Of a stretch of 64,000 nt of DNA, positions 1 through 8,979 are shown piece after piece. Position numbers and translations under genes: made by a program. A model generated the notes under the pieces. That model did no database searches, was not told where the DNA came from, and saw nothing but the letters and a program-made list of their open reading frames with translations. The stretch's first letter is position 1, and every line of letters begins with the position of its first letter. Source of the DNA: Bradyrhizobium sp. 195 (GTDB lineage: Bacteria > Pseudomonadota > Alphaproteobacteria > Rhizobiales > Xanthobacteraceae); contig NZ_CP082161.1 of assembly GCF_023101665.1 (NCBI RefSeq), forward strand, positions 868,001 to 932,000. The letters run 5' to 3'.

Positions 1-672
1 GACAAATACATGGGCGACGCCATCATGGCGTTCTGGAACGCGCCGCTCGACGATGCCGAGCACGAGATCAACGCCTGCGAGGCGGCGATCCAGATGCTGG
101 AGCAGATCGACGCAGTCAACAAGGAGCGCGAGGAGGAGGCTGCCGAGGGCGGCCATGTCTATATTCCGCTCAATGTCGGCATCGGCCTCAACACCGGCAT
201 CGGCGTGGTCGGAAACATGGGCTCCGATCTGAAGAAGAATTATTCGGTGCTCGGCGACAGTGTGAACCTCGCCTCGCGCCTGGAAGGCCAGTCGAAGGAA
301 TACGGCTTTCCCATCATCGTGGGATCCAGGACCGCGCTCGCCGCCAAGGACAAGTTCGCGATCCTCGAGCTCGACTTCATCATGGTCAAAGGCAAGACCG
401 AGCCGGAGGTGATCTACGCAATAGCCGGCCGCGAGGACGTGATGCATTCGGCCGCCTTCCAGCGCCTGCGCAACATCACCATCGAGATGCTCGGCTGTTA
501 CCGCGGCCGCGACTGGCAGGGCGCGCTGGACGCGATCGAACGCGGCCGCCGCAGCGAAGACGCCGACACGCTGGAAAAGCTGTTCAGGCTCTATGAGGCC
601 CGCATCAAGGATTTCCAGCTCAATCCACCGGCCGAGGGCTGGACCGGAGCGTATGCGCTGCTGACGAAGTAG
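1..672 (+). CDS. Class III adenylate/guanylate cyclase, C-terminal part (5' end outside window)
   Basis: The frame is open from base 1 (Asp-Lys-Tyr-Met), so this is the last 223 residues of a longer protein. The catalytic domain shows MGDAIMAFW, which carries the second metal-binding Asp, and LGDSVNLASRLE, which supplies the base-contacting Asp, the transition-state Asn and the Arg. All key residues in this half are intact, so an active cyclase making cAMP (or cGMP) from the nucleotide triphosphate is expected. About 80 residues follow the core. Such proteins often carry N-terminal sensor modules (CHASE2, HAMP), which would lie upstream of the window. A palindromic repeat separates it from the convergent binding-protein gene. 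Confidence 0.92.
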   Translation, partial: DKYMGDAIMAFWNAPLDDAEHEINACEAAIQMLEQIDAVNKEREEEAAEGGHVYIPLNVGIGLNTGIGVVGNMGSDLKKNYSVLGDSVNLASRLEGQSKEYGFPIIVGSRTALAAKDKFAILELDFIMVKGKTEPEVIYAIAGREDVMHSAAFQRLRNITIEMLGCYRGRDWQGALDAIERGRRSEDADTLEKLFRLYEARIKDFQLNPPAEGWTGAYALLTK

Positions 673-692
673 TCGCCCGCATCGCCGCTGCC

Positions 693-781
693 GTAGGGTG
701 GGCTAAGGCGCACTTGCGCCGTGCCCACGATCTCTTTCCGAACACCGAAGTGGTGGGCGCGCTTCGCTTTGCCCACCCTAC
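693..781. repeat. Palindromic intergenic repeat, family A copy 1
   Basis: The element begins GTAGGGTGGG and ends CCCACCCTAC, with an internal GTGCCCAC/GTGGGC pair, so it can fold as a long imperfect hairpin. It lies between two convergent genes. Copies with the same ends occur at about 13.8, 24.6, 33.0 and 35.7 kb. Confidence 0.85.
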
Positions 782-801
782 AACCCCAGTGTCTGCCGCC
801 C

Positions 802-2397
802 TCACTCCATCCCGATCGTCGTCAAATCCTGAAACCAGTGCTGCGCCTGCACGAACTGCTTCACCTTCGGCGACAGCGCGTGCGGGTTGGTATCGTGGAC
901 GACCCAGACCAGCGTGGCATCGTCCACGATCAGGGCATGCGCCTGCGCCAGCAGGGCGTCCTGTTTGGCGGCATCGAAGGTCTGCTTGGCCTCGTCGATC
1001 AGCGCGTCGACTTTCGGATTCTTGTAGCCGCCCCAGTTGACGCCGACGGGCGCGATCTGGCCCGAGTGGAAGAAGCGGACAATGGCATAGAGCGGATCCG
1101 ACGTGACATAGGCGATGTTGTTGGCGGTAATGCCCGCGTTCATCTCGTCGGCTGCGCCCTTGCGCCAGTGCGTGTAGAGCGTCTCGAGCTCGACCACTTT
1201 GAAGTCGATGTCGATGCCGATCTCCTTGAAGCTCTGCTGCAAAAACTCGTTCATCGGCAGCGACAGCATCTGGCCGGTGCCGCCTTGCGCGATGATGAAG
1301 GTGGTCTTCAGTGGTTTCGCTTTCGAATAGCCCGCTTCCTCGACCAGCTTCTTCGCCGCGGCCAGATCGTATTTTAGTTCGAAGCTCGGCTTGCCGAACC
1401 ATGGGCTCGACGGGTCGACCTGGCCCTTGGCGGGTTTCGCGAGGCCATTCATCAAGCCGACCACGGCCTCGCGATCAATCGCGAGGTTCAACGCTTTGCG
1501 CAGGCGGATATCAGTCCAGGGCGAGCCGGGCAGCACGCTGAGATGATAGTTCCAGACATGGGGCGTGACGTTGTCGACGAGTTTCATGCCCGCGGCCTTG
1601 AGCTGCGGCACGGCATCCGGTGCCGGCGTCTCGATCAGATCGACTTGCCCGGCAAGCAGTGCGTTTGTGCGGGTCAGCGCTTCCGGCATCGGCACCAGCA
1701 CGAGCTTGTCGACCTTGGGAATGCGCTTCTTGTTCCAGTAGTCCGGATTTTTGGTCAGCTCGGCGAGCTCGCGCGGCACCAGCTTTGTCAATTTGAACGG
1801 CCCCGTGCCCGAGGGCTGGCTCGCGAACTTGTCCCAATCCTTGCCGAGCTTCTCATACTGCGCGGGGCTCGACACCAGGAACCACAACATCTGATAGGGG
1901 AAGAAGGAATCGACCGTCTTGGTGGTGATCTCAACCGTGAAGTCGTCGATCTTGGCGTAGCTTGCGACGGAGGGCAGGCGGGTCTTGACCTGCGCGCTCT
2001 GCCGCTTGTCGAATTGCGGCGCCTTGTCGTTGAGCACCTTGTCCAGATTCCAGATCACCGCATCGGCATTGAACTCGCTGCCGTCGTGAAATTTGACGCC
2101 GTTGCGAAGCGTGAAGCGCCATTTGGTTTTGTCGGCATCGTCGACCTTCCACTCGGTCGCGAGACCCGGCACCAGCTTGCCGGGACGGTCGGCGACGTCC
2201 ATCTCCCAGGCCACCAGGGGATCGTAGATCGTGTACGCCGTGAACTGATAGGCGCCGGCGCCGCGATCGGGCTGCCCCGTCGTCAGCGGGATATCCGCCA
2301 TCGAGATGCCGTAGCGCACCACCGTTTCGGCGCGCGCCGAGATTGCGGACGACGCCAGCGCAAGCACGGCGAGACAGGTCGATAAACGGAGACGCAT
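802..2397 (-). CDS. ABC transporter substrate-binding protein, peptide/nickel type (first paralog)
   Basis: A 531-residue periplasmic binding protein of the DppA/OppA family (SBP_bac_5). A signal peptide with a hydrophobic core ends at about residue 23 (SARA-ET). Family landmarks are the WKVDDADKTKWRFTLRNGVKFHDG segment and the GTGPFKL block. It is divergent from a close paralog at 2598, sharing long stretches such as GLATEWKVDDADKTKW and LVPMPEA. Both presumably feed the permease and ATPase genes downstream of the paralog. The start has a GGAG Shine-Dalgarno 9 nt upstream. The ligand cannot be read from sequence; oligopeptides or other amide compounds are plausible given the coupled amidase. 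Confidence 0.9.
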   Translation of the reverse strand: MRLRLSTCLAVLALASSAISARAETVVRYGISMADIPLTTGQPDRGAGAYQFTAYTIYDPLVAWEMDVADRPGKLVPGLATEWKVDDADKTKWRFTLRNGVKFHDGSEFNADAVIWNLDKVLNDKAPQFDKRQSAQVKTRLPSVASYAKIDDFTVEITTKTVDSFFPYQMLWFLVSSPAQYEKLGKDWDKFASQPSGTGPFKLTKLVPRELAELTKNPDYWNKKRIPKVDKLVLVPMPEALTRTNALLAGQVDLIETPAPDAVPQLKAAGMKLVDNVTPHVWNYHLSVLPGSPWTDIRLRKALNLAIDREAVVGLMNGLAKPAKGQVDPSSPWFGKPSFELKYDLAAAKKLVEEAGYSKAKPLKTTFIIAQGGTGQMLSLPMNEFLQQSFKEIGIDIDFKVVELETLYTHWRKGAADEMNAGITANNIAYVTSDPLYAIVRFFHSGQIAPVGVNWGGYKNPKVDALIDEAKQTFDAAKQDALLAQAHALIVDDATLVWVVHDTNPHALSPKVKQFVQAQHWFQDLTTIGME

Positions 2398-2533
2398 GGC
2401 CCAAAGCTCCCAACGAAATTTCGGAGCCGAACCTGCAATCTTGATGCCAGAATAGGCAGCGCGATGCGGTTACCCGCGCGCGGGCCACAAGGACTTGTCG
2501 TCGCAGTGACAAATGACAGAATAAGTTTCTCTT

Positions 2534-2549
2534 TGGCATAGCCATTGCA
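2534..2549 (+). promoter_or_regulatory. Candidate sigma54 (RpoN) promoter
   Basis: TGGCATAGCCATTGCA matches the -24/-12 consensus TGGCAC-N5-TTGCA with one change (C to T) and the required 10 nt between GG and GC. Transcription would start near 2560, about 38 nt before the ATG at 2598. A direct repeat of ATTGCAT overlaps and follows it (2544 and 2554). Confidence 0.5.
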
Positions 2550-2597
2550 TACGATTGCATCAAAAATAGTCATCGAAGCCGGAAAAGGATTGAGGCG

Positions 2598-4253
2598 ATG
2601 CTTACTAAGAAGAACACGCGCGCGGCATTGATCGCGGTGCTCGCTCTAACTACGGCCGCTGCCTGGCCGCGCGTCGCCAGCGCGGAGACCGTGCTGCGCA
2701 TCGGCATGACCGCTGCCGATATTCCGCGCACCCTGGGGCAGCCGGATCAGGGCTTTGAAGGCAATCGCTTCACCGGCCTCACCATGTACGACGCGCTGAC
2801 CGGCTGGGACCTGTCCTCTGCCGAGAAGGCGAGCGTGGTGATCCCCGGCCTTGCCACCGAGTGGAAGGTCGACGATGCCGACAAGACCAAGTGGATCTTC
2901 AAGCTACGCCCCGGCGTGACTTTCCACGACGGCTCGCCGTTCAATGCGGACGCCGTGGTGTGGAACGTCGAGAAGGTGCTGAAGCAGGACGCGCCGCAAT
3001 TCGACGCCAGCCAGGTCGGCGTCACCGCTTCGCGCATGCCGACGCTGGCCTCCGCCAAGAAGATCGACGACATGACGGTGGAACTCACCACCAAGGAGCC
3101 CGACAGCTTCCTGCCGATCAACCTGACCAATCTGTTCATGGCGAGCCCGGCGAAGTGGCAGCATTTCTATGACAAGGCGGAAGGCGCCGATGCCAAGGCC
3201 AAGTCGCAGGCCGCATGGACTGCGTTTGCCAGGGACGCAGCGGGTACCGGTCCGTGGAAAATGGCGGGCTTCACGCCGCGCGAGCGGCTCGAACTCGTGA
3301 AGAATGCGAGCTATTGGGACAAGGCGCGTGTGCCCAAGGTCGACAAGATGGTGCTCTTGCCGATGCCGGAAGCAAACGCGCGCACTGCGGCGCTGCTCTC
3401 CGGACAGGTCGATTGGGTCGAGGCACCTGCGCCGGACGCGCTGCCCGAATTGAAGCAGCGCGGCTTCAAGCTCTACGCCAACGAGCAGCCCCATGTCTGG
3501 CCGTGGCAGTTCTCGCGCATCGAGGGTTCGCCCTGGAACGACATCCGCGTGCGCAAGGCCGCGAACCTCTGCGTCGATCGCGAGGGCCTCAGGGACGGCC
3601 TGCTCGCCGGCCTGATGGTACCGGCGACCGGCACCTTCGAGCCCGGTCATCCCTGGCGCGGCAAGCCCACCTTTCAGATCAAATACGACAAGGCAGCTGC
3701 GCAAAAGCTGATGCAGGAAGCCGGCTTCGGTCCAAACAAGAAGCTGACGGTGAAGACCCAGACGTCTGCGTCAGGCTCGGGCCAGATGCAGCCCTTGCCG
3801 ATGAACGAATATCTCCAGCAGGCGCTCGCCGAGTGCTATTTTGACGTGAAGCTCGACGTCATCGAATGGAATACGCTGTTCACCAACTGGCGCCGCGGCG
3901 CCAAGGACCCCAGCGCCAACGGCGCCAATGCGACCAACGTCACCTATGCGGCGATGGACCCGTTCTTCGCGCTGGTGCGCTTCCTGCAGTCGGGCATGGC
4001 GGCGCCGGTCTCGAACAATTGGGGCTTCATCAACGAGCCCAAGTTCGACGAGCTGGTGAAGAAAGCGCGCCAGACCTTCGATCCCGCCGCGCGTGACGCC
4101 GCGCTCGCGGAGCTGCACGCGGCCTCGGTCGACGACGCGGCCTTCCTCTACGTCGCCCACGACGTCGGCCCCCGCGCCATGAGCCCGAAGGTGACAGGCG
4201 TCGTGCAGCCGAAGAGCTGGTTCATCGACTTCTCCCTGGTGTCGATGCAGTAG
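2598..4253 (+). CDS. ABC transporter substrate-binding protein, peptide/nickel type (second paralog)
   Basis: A 551-residue SBP_bac_5 binding protein with a signal peptide cleaved around residue 29 (VASA-ET). It is first in the gene set binding protein, permease, permease, ATPase, small protein, amidase, ATPase. It is a paralog of the divergent gene at 802-2397 but has an insertion near residue 190 (AEGADAKAKSQAAW). The ATG has an AAGGA ribosome-binding site about 10 nt upstream. A sigma54-like promoter precedes it. A 156-nt palindromic repeat lies between this gene and the first permease, so the binding protein may be expressed at a higher level than the membrane parts. Confidence 0.9.
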   Translation: MLTKKNTRAALIAVLALTTAAAWPRVASAETVLRIGMTAADIPRTLGQPDQGFEGNRFTGLTMYDALTGWDLSSAEKASVVIPGLATEWKVDDADKTKWIFKLRPGVTFHDGSPFNADAVVWNVEKVLKQDAPQFDASQVGVTASRMPTLASAKKIDDMTVELTTKEPDSFLPINLTNLFMASPAKWQHFYDKAEGADAKAKSQAAWTAFARDAAGTGPWKMAGFTPRERLELVKNASYWDKARVPKVDKMVLLPMPEANARTAALLSGQVDWVEAPAPDALPELKQRGFKLYANEQPHVWPWQFSRIEGSPWNDIRVRKAANLCVDREGLRDGLLAGLMVPATGTFEPGHPWRGKPTFQIKYDKAAAQKLMQEAGFGPNKKLTVKTQTSASGSGQMQPLPMNEYLQQALAECYFDVKLDVIEWNTLFTNWRRGAKDPSANGANATNVTYAAMDPFFALVRFLQSGMAAPVSNNWGFINEPKFDELVKKARQTFDPAARDAALAELHAASVDDAAFLYVAHDVGPRAMSPKVTGVVQPKSWFIDFSLVSMQ

Positions 4254-4278
4254 TGCCGCTAGCCACGTACTCGGTGCA

Positions 4279-4434
4279 CCCTCTCCCCTTGTGGGAGAGG
4301 GTGGCTTCGCAAAGCGAAGCCGGGTGAGGGGTCTCTCTCCGCGGGAGTTAACCCCTCCATCGATGCAACAATCTCCGCGGATAGAACCCCTCATCCGGCG
4401 CTTCGCGCCACCTTCTCCCACAAGGGGAGAAGGG
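4279..4434. repeat. Compound palindromic repeat inside the ABC operon
   Basis: The left part holds CCCTCTCCC/GGGAGAGGG and GGCTTCGC/GCGAAGCC hairpins. The right part holds GGCGCTTCGCGCC and CTTCTCCC/GGGGAGAAG. The ends are also complementary to one another, so the whole element can fold as one structure. It fills the gap between the binding-protein stop and the GTG of the first permease. Confidence 0.8.
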
Positions 4435-4450
4435 AAGAAAAAGAAGCAAC

Positions 4451-5404
4451 GTGCTCGCCTATATCGCCAGACGCATTGTCTATGTCGTTCCGATCGTCAT
4501 CAGCGTGGCGCTGGTGTGTTTCCTGCTCGTGCACATCACGCCGGGCGATCCGCTGGTGGCCGTGCTGCCGGCCGACGCCTCGCAGGAGCTTGCCGCGCAA
4601 CTGCGTACCGCCTATGGCTTCGACCGCCCGCTGCCGGTGCAGTTCGGCCTCTGGCTCCTGCGCGCGCTGCATGGCGATCTCGGCAATTCCATCGCCACCG
4701 GCCGCCCCGTGCTCGCCGAGGTCATGCGCGCGGTCGGCAACACCGTCACGCTGGCGATCGCCGCCGCGATCATCGGCTTCACCATGGGCATCCTGCTCGG
4801 CCTGATCGCAGGCTATTTTCGCGAGACCTGGATCGACAAGGTCGCGACCTCCTTCGCCATCGCCGGCGTGTCGGTGCCGCATTACTGGCTCGGCATGGTG
4901 CTCGTCATCATTTTCTCGGTGCAGCTGAACTGGCTGCCCGCGGTCGGTGCCGGGCCCAACGGCTCCAACTCCTGGGCCTGGGACTGGGCCCACCTGAAAT
5001 ATCTGGTGCTGCCGGCAATCACGACGTCGGTGATTCCGATGGGCATCGTCACCCGTACCGTACGTGCGCTCACCGGCGATATCCTCAGCCAGGACTTCGT
5101 CGAGGCCTTGCGCGCAAAAGGCCTGCACGAGCGCGGCGTGTTCCGCCACGTCATCAAGAACGCCGCGCCCACGGCGCTTGCGGTGATGGGGCTTCAGCTC
5201 GGCTATATGCTCGGCGGCTCGATCCTGATCGAGACCGTATTCTCCTGGCCGGGCTCGGGCTTCCTGCTCAACTCGGCAATTTTCCAGCGCGATCTGCCGC
5301 TGCTCCAGGGCACGATCCTGATCCTGGCGCTGTTCTTCGTCTTCCTCAATCTCCTGGTCGACATCGCCCAAGCCGCGATCGATCCGCGCATCAAGCGGGG
5401 CTAG
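4451..5404 (+). CDS. ABC transporter permease, DppB/OppB family
   Basis: A 317-residue inner-membrane permease. It opens with the typical MLAYIARRIVYVVPIVISVAL transmembrane segment followed by the HITPGDP periplasmic motif of DppB-type proteins. About six membrane helices are visible. The EAA cytoplasmic loop reads DFVEALRAKGLHERGVFRHVIKNA (about residues 215-240) and contacts the ATPases. Start is GTG at 4451, just after the purine-rich end of the palindromic repeat. The DppC-type permease follows after 2 nt. Confidence 0.93.
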   Translation: MLAYIARRIVYVVPIVISVALVCFLLVHITPGDPLVAVLPADASQELAAQLRTAYGFDRPLPVQFGLWLLRALHGDLGNSIATGRPVLAEVMRAVGNTVTLAIAAAIIGFTMGILLGLIAGYFRETWIDKVATSFAIAGVSVPHYWLGMVLVIIFSVQLNWLPAVGAGPNGSNSWAWDWAHLKYLVLPAITTSVIPMGIVTRTVRALTGDILSQDFVEALRAKGLHERGVFRHVIKNAAPTALAVMGLQLGYMLGGSILIETVFSWPGSGFLLNSAIFQRDLPLLQGTILILALFFVFLNLLVDIAQAAIDPRIKRG

Positions 5405-5406
5405 CG

Positions 5407-6309
5407 ATGAGCGAGCTTCCGTTGTCCGCCACCACCGACTCCGCGTTGCAGGCCGCGCCCGCGACCAAGGCGCGCGGCTATTGGGCGACCGTCGGCCGCC
5501 GCATCAGGCGCGACAAGGTCAGCATGGCTTGCGCGCTGGTGCTGCTGCTGATCTTCCTCTCGGCGATCCTCGCGCCATGGCTGGGTTTGGAAGATCCCTA
5601 CAAGGGCTCGATGATCCGCCGCCTGCGCCACATCGGCACAGCGGGCTACCCGCTCGGCACCGACGAGCTAGGCCGCGACATGCTGGCGCGCTTGATCTAT
5701 GGCGGACGGCTGTCGCTGGTCATCGGCATCCTGCCCGTGATCCTCGCCTTCTGCATCGGCACCTCGCTTGGCCTCGTCGCCGGTTATGTCGGCGGCAAGC
5801 TCAACACGGCGATCATGCGCACGATCGACGTGTTCTATGCCTTCCCGTCGGTGCTGCTGGCGATTGCCATCTCCGGCGCGCTCGGGGCAGGCATCCTCAA
5901 TTCCATCGTGTCGCTGACCGTCGTGTTCGTGCCGCAGATCACCCGCGTCGCCGAGAGCGTCACCACAGGCGTGCGCAACATGGATTTCGTCGAGGCCGCG
6001 CGTGCGTCGGGCGCCGGGCCCTTCACCATCATGCGCGTGCACATCCTCGGCAATGTGCTGGGGTCGATCTTCGTCTATGCCACCAGTCTCATTTCGGTCT
6101 CGATGATCCTGGCCGCCGGTCTTTCTTTCCTCGGTCTCGGCACCAAGCCGCCGGAGCCGGAATGGGGACTGATGCTGAACACCTTGCGCACCGCGATCTA
6201 CGTCAATCCCTGGGTCGCAGCATTGCCGGGCGCGATGATCTTCGCGGTCTCGATCTGCTTCAACCTGCTCTCGGACGGCCTGCGCAGCGCCATGGACATC
6301 AGGAACTAG
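5407..6309 (+). CDS. ABC transporter permease, DppC/OppC family
   Basis: A 300-residue second permease of the heterodimer. It has the N-terminal OppC region (FLSAILAPWLGLEDPY), the GTDELGRDMLARLIYGGRLSL motif diagnostic of DppC proteins, and the EAA loop DFVEAARASGAGPFTIMRVHIL. The ATG at 5407 lies 2 nt after the stop of the partner permease. The frame stays open far upstream, but the internal ATG fits both the family length and the operon spacing. The ATPase gene starts 2 nt after its stop. Confidence 0.93.
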   Translation: MSELPLSATTDSALQAAPATKARGYWATVGRRIRRDKVSMACALVLLLIFLSAILAPWLGLEDPYKGSMIRRLRHIGTAGYPLGTDELGRDMLARLIYGGRLSLVIGILPVILAFCIGTSLGLVAGYVGGKLNTAIMRTIDVFYAFPSVLLAIAISGALGAGILNSIVSLTVVFVPQITRVAESVTTGVRNMDFVEAARASGAGPFTIMRVHILGNVLGSIFVYATSLISVSMILAAGLSFLGLGTKPPEPEWGLMLNTLRTAIYVNPWVAALPGAMIFAVSICFNLLSDGLRSAMDIRN

Positions 6310-6311
6310 CC

Positions 6312-7373
6312 ATGAGCGAGAACAACGCATCCGTCGAAATGCTGGAGCCCGTCGAGGACGTCGGTGGCGTCGCGCAGCCGCTGCTGCAGGTCAACGGGCT
6401 GACCAAGCATTTTCCGGTGCGCGGCGGGCTGTTCGCCGCCAAGCGAACCGTGCGCGCCGTCGACAATGTCTCCTTCACTGTTGCCAAGGGCGAGACCGTC
6501 GGCATCGTCGGCGAATCCGGCTGCGGCAAGTCGACCACGGCGCGGCTGCTGATGCATCTGATGCCGCGCGATACCGGCGACATCATCTATGACGGCATGA
6601 CCGTGGGACAGTCGCTGTCGCTGCGCGAGCTACGCCGAGGCATGCAGATGGTGTTCCAGGATTCCTACGCCTCGCTCAATCCGCGCCTGACGATCGAGGA
6701 GTCGATCGCGTTCGGCCCCAAGGTCCACGGCATGGCCGACGGCGCGGCGCGCACCCTCGCGCGCGAGCTGCTCGGCAAGGTCGGCTTGCGCCCGGAAAAC
6801 TTCGCGAGCCGCTATCCGCACGAGATCTCCGGCGGCCAGCGCCAGCGGGTCAACATCGCGCGAGCACTGGCATTGTCGCCAAGGCTGGTGATCCTGGATG
6901 AAGCCGTCTCCGCGCTCGACAAGTCCGTCGAGGCGCAGGTGCTCAATCTGCTGGCCGATCTCAAGCGCGAGTTCGGCCTGACCTATCTGTTCATCAGCCA
7001 CGACCTCAACGTCGTCCGCTACATCTCGGATCGCGTGCTGGTGATGTATCTCGGCGAGGTCGTCGAGCTCGGCCCGGTCGACCAGGTCTGGGATAGCCCC
7101 GCGCATCCCTACACGCGCGCGCTTCTCGCTGCGATGCCGTCCTCCGACCCCGACAGGCGCACCGAGACGCCGCCGATCACGGGCGATCCGCCCAATCCGA
7201 TTGATCCGCCCTCGGGCTGCCGCTTCCACACCCGTTGCCCGTTTGCGGAGCCGCTCTGCGCAAATGCGACACCAAAGCTCACCGCGCTCGATAGAATGGG
7301 CCACGAGGCCGCGTGCTACATGGCGATACCGGGTTCAGGCCATAGCCGCGCGCCCAGGGAGAAGACCGCATGA
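6312..7373 (+). CDS. ABC transporter ATP-binding protein, OppF/DppF-like
   Basis: A 353-residue cytoplasmic ATPase. Walker A is GESGCGKST, the signature SGGQRQR, Walker B LVILDEA and the switch SHD. After the nucleotide-binding domain comes the oligopeptide/dipeptide C-terminal domain, with four cysteines (GCRFHTRCPF...LC...AAC) at spacing seen in DppD/DppF proteins that carry an iron-sulfur centre. Its last codons overlap the start of the 65-residue gene by 4 nt (ATGA), so the two are translationally coupled. It probably pairs with the second ATPase at 8976 to energise uptake. Confidence 0.93.
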   Translation: MSENNASVEMLEPVEDVGGVAQPLLQVNGLTKHFPVRGGLFAAKRTVRAVDNVSFTVAKGETVGIVGESGCGKSTTARLLMHLMPRDTGDIIYDGMTVGQSLSLRELRRGMQMVFQDSYASLNPRLTIEESIAFGPKVHGMADGAARTLARELLGKVGLRPENFASRYPHEISGGQRQRVNIARALALSPRLVILDEAVSALDKSVEAQVLNLLADLKREFGLTYLFISHDLNVVRYISDRVLVMYLGEVVELGPVDQVWDSPAHPYTRALLAAMPSSDPDRRTETPPITGDPPNPIDPPSGCRFHTRCPFAEPLCANATPKLTALDRMGHEAACYMAIPGSGHSRAPREKTA

Positions 7374-7567
7374 CGAGACCGACACCGAAAGAGATCAAGC
7401 CGATCGCGCAAATCGCCGGCGTCCCCGTGGACGACGAGATCGCGATGCGCATCTCCAACTCCATCGGGCCTGCCTTCGAAGGCTTCGAGGCCATCGCCGG
7501 CACGCTGCCGTTCGACCTCGAGCCCGCGCTCTATCCGATCGCGCAGACGCAGAAGGTCTCGAAATGA
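7370..7567 (+). CDS. Small AtzG-like protein (DUF4089 type), putative amidase partner
   Basis: A 65-residue protein coupled at both ends by ATGA overlaps, to the ATPase before it and the amidase after it. The sequence has the layout of AtzG-type proteins: a short helix, GVPVDDEIAMRI, then a mid-helix around the Gly-Pro (SIGPAFEGFEAIAG), ending PFDLEPALYP. By recalled family knowledge AtzG is a small GatC-like subunit that binds and stabilises the amidase AtzE. Placement directly before an amidase supports the same role here. The assignment rests on pattern, length and context, not on a search. Confidence 0.6.
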   Translation: MTRPTPKEIKPIAQIAGVPVDDEIAMRISNSIGPAFEGFEAIAGTLPFDLEPALYPIAQTQKVSK

Positions 7568-8979
7568 GCACCGAGCCTGCATTGATGACGCTCACCGAGG
7601 TCGCGCGCGCGATCGCGATGAAGCAACTGTCCTCGCATGAGGTGACGCGCGCGCTGCTGCAGCGCATCGCGCAGTGGCAGCCGCATCTCAACGCCTTCAT
7701 GTCGGTCGAGGCCGAGGCAGCATTGAAGGCGGCCGAGGCCGCCGATTCCGAGCTCGCCAAGGGCAATGTCCGTGGACCCCTGCATGGCGTGCCGCTCGCG
7801 CACAAGGACATGTATTACGATGCCGGCAAGGTCGCGACCTGCGGCTCGCTGATCCGCCGCGACTTCGTGCCAACCGTCACGTCCACCGCCCTGCAGCGGC
7901 TGAAGGATGCCGGACAGGTGCGCCTCGGCACGCTGCACCTCGCCGAATTCGCCTACGGCCCGACCGGCCACAACGCCCATTACGGCCCGGTGCGCAATCC
8001 CTGGAACGTCGCCCACATCACCGGCGGGTCCTCATCCGGCTCCGGTTCGGCGGTTGCCGCGCGGCTGACCTATGCGGCGCTTGGCTCCGACACCGGCGGC
8101 TCGATCAGGATGCCCGCGCATTTCTGCGGCGTCACCGGGCTCAAGACCACCGTCGGCCGCGTCAGCCGCGCCGGTGCGATGCCGCTGTCGCAATCGCTCG
8201 ACACCGTCGGCCCGCTCGCCCGCACCGCCGAGGATTGCGCGCTGCTGCTGGCGCTGATGGCCGGCGCCGACCCCGCCGATTCCACCTGCAGCCACGAGCC
8301 GCTGTCGGACTATGTCGCTGCGACCAAGGGCTCGCTGAAGGGCCTCAAGATCGGCGTGCCCGCGTCCTTCTATGTCGACGATCTCGACGGCGAGGTCGCC
8401 CGCGTGCTGGACGAGACCATCGCGGTGCTGAAGCGCGAGGGCGCCGACATCGTGACGGTCGAACTGCCGGACCAGCGGCAATTGTCCTCGGCGAGCCAGC
8501 TCGTGCTCGCCGCCGAAGCTGCCGCCTTCCACAAGCGCTGGATGATCGAGCGTCCGCAGGATTATGGCCCGCAGGTCCTGATGCGGCTTCAGAACGGTCT
8601 CACCGTTCCCGCCATCACCTATCTGGAGGCGATGCGCTGGCGCGGCCCGGCGCTGGCCGCGCACCATGCTGCCACGGCCGGTGTCGACGCGGTGATCGCA
8701 CCGGCCTCGCCGGTGCCGGCGCCGACGATCGAGGAGAGCGATGTCGGCGGCGGCCCCAATGCGCCGGCCATGGTGCAGCGCCTGACCCTGTTCACCCGTC
8801 CCGTGAACTATCTCGGCCTGCCCTCGCTCACCGTACCGTCCGGCTTCACCAAAAGCGGCCTGCCTGTGGGCATGCAGCTGATCGGCCGCTCCTTCGATGA
8901 AGCGACCCTGCTCACCATCGGCGCCGCGTTCCAGCGCGTCACCGACTACCACGATCGATTGCCGAAACTGCCGTCATGA
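7564..8979 (+). CDS. Amidase (amidase signature family, AtzE/GatA-like)
   Basis: A 471-residue amidase with the full Ser-cisSer-Lys triad: Lys81 (AHKD), Ser156 in GGSSSGSGSA and nucleophile Ser180 in SDTGGSIRMPA. It hydrolyses C-N bonds of amide substrates in the cytoplasm. It has no signal peptide. The ATG overlaps the stop of the AtzG-like gene, and its own stop overlaps the ATG of the next ABC ATPase, so it is embedded in the importer operon. This suggests that the transported compound is an amide cleaved on entry. The substrate is unknown; a carboxybiuret-, urea- or peptide-amide-type substrate is possible. Confidence 0.9.
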   Translation: MSTEPALMTLTEVARAIAMKQLSSHEVTRALLQRIAQWQPHLNAFMSVEAEAALKAAEAADSELAKGNVRGPLHGVPLAHKDMYYDAGKVATCGSLIRRDFVPTVTSTALQRLKDAGQVRLGTLHLAEFAYGPTGHNAHYGPVRNPWNVAHITGGSSSGSGSAVAARLTYAALGSDTGGSIRMPAHFCGVTGLKTTVGRVSRAGAMPLSQSLDTVGPLARTAEDCALLLALMAGADPADSTCSHEPLSDYVAATKGSLKGLKIGVPASFYVDDLDGEVARVLDETIAVLKREGADIVTVELPDQRQLSSASQLVLAAEAAAFHKRWMIERPQDYGPQVLMRLQNGLTVPAITYLEAMRWRGPALAAHHAATAGVDAVIAPASPVPAPTIEESDVGGGPNAPAMVQRLTLFTRPVNYLGLPSLTVPSGFTKSGLPVGMQLIGRSFDEATLLTIGAAFQRVTDYHDRLPKLPS

